Assembly: GCF_000344615.1 (NCBI RefSeq)
Contig: NZ_KB467824.1
Location: 1,986,702 to 2,050,701, forward strand
Direction: 5' to 3'
DNA length: 64,000 nt
Source of the DNA: Janthinobacterium sp. CG3
GTDB taxonomy: Bacteria > Pseudomonadota > Gammaproteobacteria > Burkholderiales > Burkholderiaceae_D
The notes beneath the pieces were generated by a model. The model saw nothing but the letters and a program-made list of their open reading frames with translations, was not told where the DNA came from and did no database searches. Both the position numbers and the translations under genes were made by a program. This document shows, in pieces, positions 63,380-64,000 of this stretch; position 1 is the first letter of the stretch, and every line of letters begins with the position of its first letter.

Positions 63380-64000
63380 GCCGCCCCCCCCGTCTGCGGC
63401 CGCGCCAGCCTGAACGGCCCGCGCCGCAACAGTTCCAGGGCCTGCTCGTTGGACACCGGTTCGCTGAAATAGTGCCCCTGCAATTCGTCGCAGCCGTGGG
63501 CGATCAGGAACTCCATCTGCGCCGCCGTCTCGACCCCCTCGGCGATGACGGTCAGGCGCAGCACGTGCGCCAGCGTGATGATGGCCAGCACGATGGCCGC
63601 GTCGCCGGCGTCGGTGGCGATGTCGCGCACGAAGGAGGCGTCGATTTTCAGTTTGTCGATCGGCAGGCGCTTCAGGTAGGCCAGCGAGGAATGGCCGGTG
63701 CCGAAGTCGTCGATGGCGATCGTTATGCCCAGCGCGTGGATCTGGCGCAGCGTCTGCACCGCCAGCGCCGGGTTGCCCATGACGGCGCTTTCGGTCAGCT
63801 CGAGCTCGAGCATCGACGGCGCGATGCCGGCGCCGCGCACCACGGCGGCGATGTCGCGCGCCACCGTGTCGCGGCGCAATTGCAGCGCCGACACGTTGAC
63901 GGCGATCGGCACGCCGCCCAAGCCCAGGGCGCCCCAGCGCCGCAGCTGCGCCGCCGCCTCGCGTATCGCCCAGGCGCCGATCACCTCGATGCGCCCGGTT
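63376..64000 (-). CDS. EAL-domain protein, C-terminal part (cut by window edge)
   Basis: The frame is open to the end of the window, so this is the last 207 or so codons of a longer gene. The EAL-domain blocks [41 protein letters not shown] and [20 protein letters not shown] are present and match an active phosphodiesterase; the EAL motif itself lies beyond the edge. Its upstream domains are not visible. It precedes the giant hybrid kinase, which shares a 4-nt ATGA overlap with its stop codon, so the two are cotranscribed and could act in one pathway. Confidence 0.9.

Overview
The window is GC-rich chromosomal DNA from a respiring Gram-negative bacterium. High GC in third codon positions, the family make-up of the genes and dispersed palindromic repeats fit a betaproteobacterium of the Oxalobacteraceae (Massilia/Duganella/Janthinobacterium type); this placement is inference. 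I see no rRNA, tRNA, CRISPR array, insertion sequence or phage genes. About 50 genes are present, two of them cut by the window edges.

Region 1 (1-6.5 kb, + strand mostly) is signalling: the end of a GGDEF protein, a REC-kinase-REC hybrid, a FIST sensor overlapping a soluble histidine kinase, and a small NarX/DesK-type kinase. Region 2 (6.5-15.5 kb, - strand) has a type II NADH dehydrogenase and a copper-handling operon. The operon encodes a His/Cys-rich secreted protein, a Met/His-rich protein, a TolC-like lipoprotein, a Tat-exported multicopper oxidase, a cupredoxin, a CusF-like protein and an outer-membrane protein. It appears to be driven by a textbook MerR/CueR-type promoter at 13812-13842. 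Upstream lie an uncharacterised ATP-grasp-like gene and a decayed C-terminal piece of a copper P-type ATPase. Region 3 (15.5-25.5 kb) holds a cyanide-insensitive-type bd oxidase (cydAB plus a DUF2474 peptide), an FMN reductase, a D-alanine catabolic unit (dadA-alr with a divergent Lrp-type regulator), a PAS-PAS-GGDEF-EAL-REC protein and a small lipoprotein.

Region 4 (25.7-35.8 kb) is a complete rhizobial-type glycerol system: divergent glpR, then glpD-glpS-glpT-glpP-glpQ-glpU-glpV-glpK. It imports glycerol by an ABC transporter, phosphorylates it and oxidises glycerol-3-phosphate. Region 5 (36-41.4 kb) has an orphan solute-binding protein and a cluster of cysC, a DHH phosphoesterase, chrA and a sulfotransferase that together could make, use and recycle PAPS. 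Then come a chemoreceptor and an isolated secreted protein of unknown function.

Region 6 (44.8-53.2 kb, - strand) is a nitrate assimilation operon, narK-nirB-nirD-FAD reductase-nasA. Its leader carries a sigma-54 promoter, two hairpins with A1/G4 hexaloops typical of ANTAR antiterminator targets, and an intrinsic terminator. This predicts two layers of control: nitrogen limitation at the promoter and nitrate/nitrite at antitermination. Region 7 (53.5-64 kb) returns to signalling: a CHASE-PAS-GGDEF-EAL-REC protein, a giant soluble hybrid kinase with about 13 tandem 92-residue HAMP-type repeats, and the end of an EAL protein.
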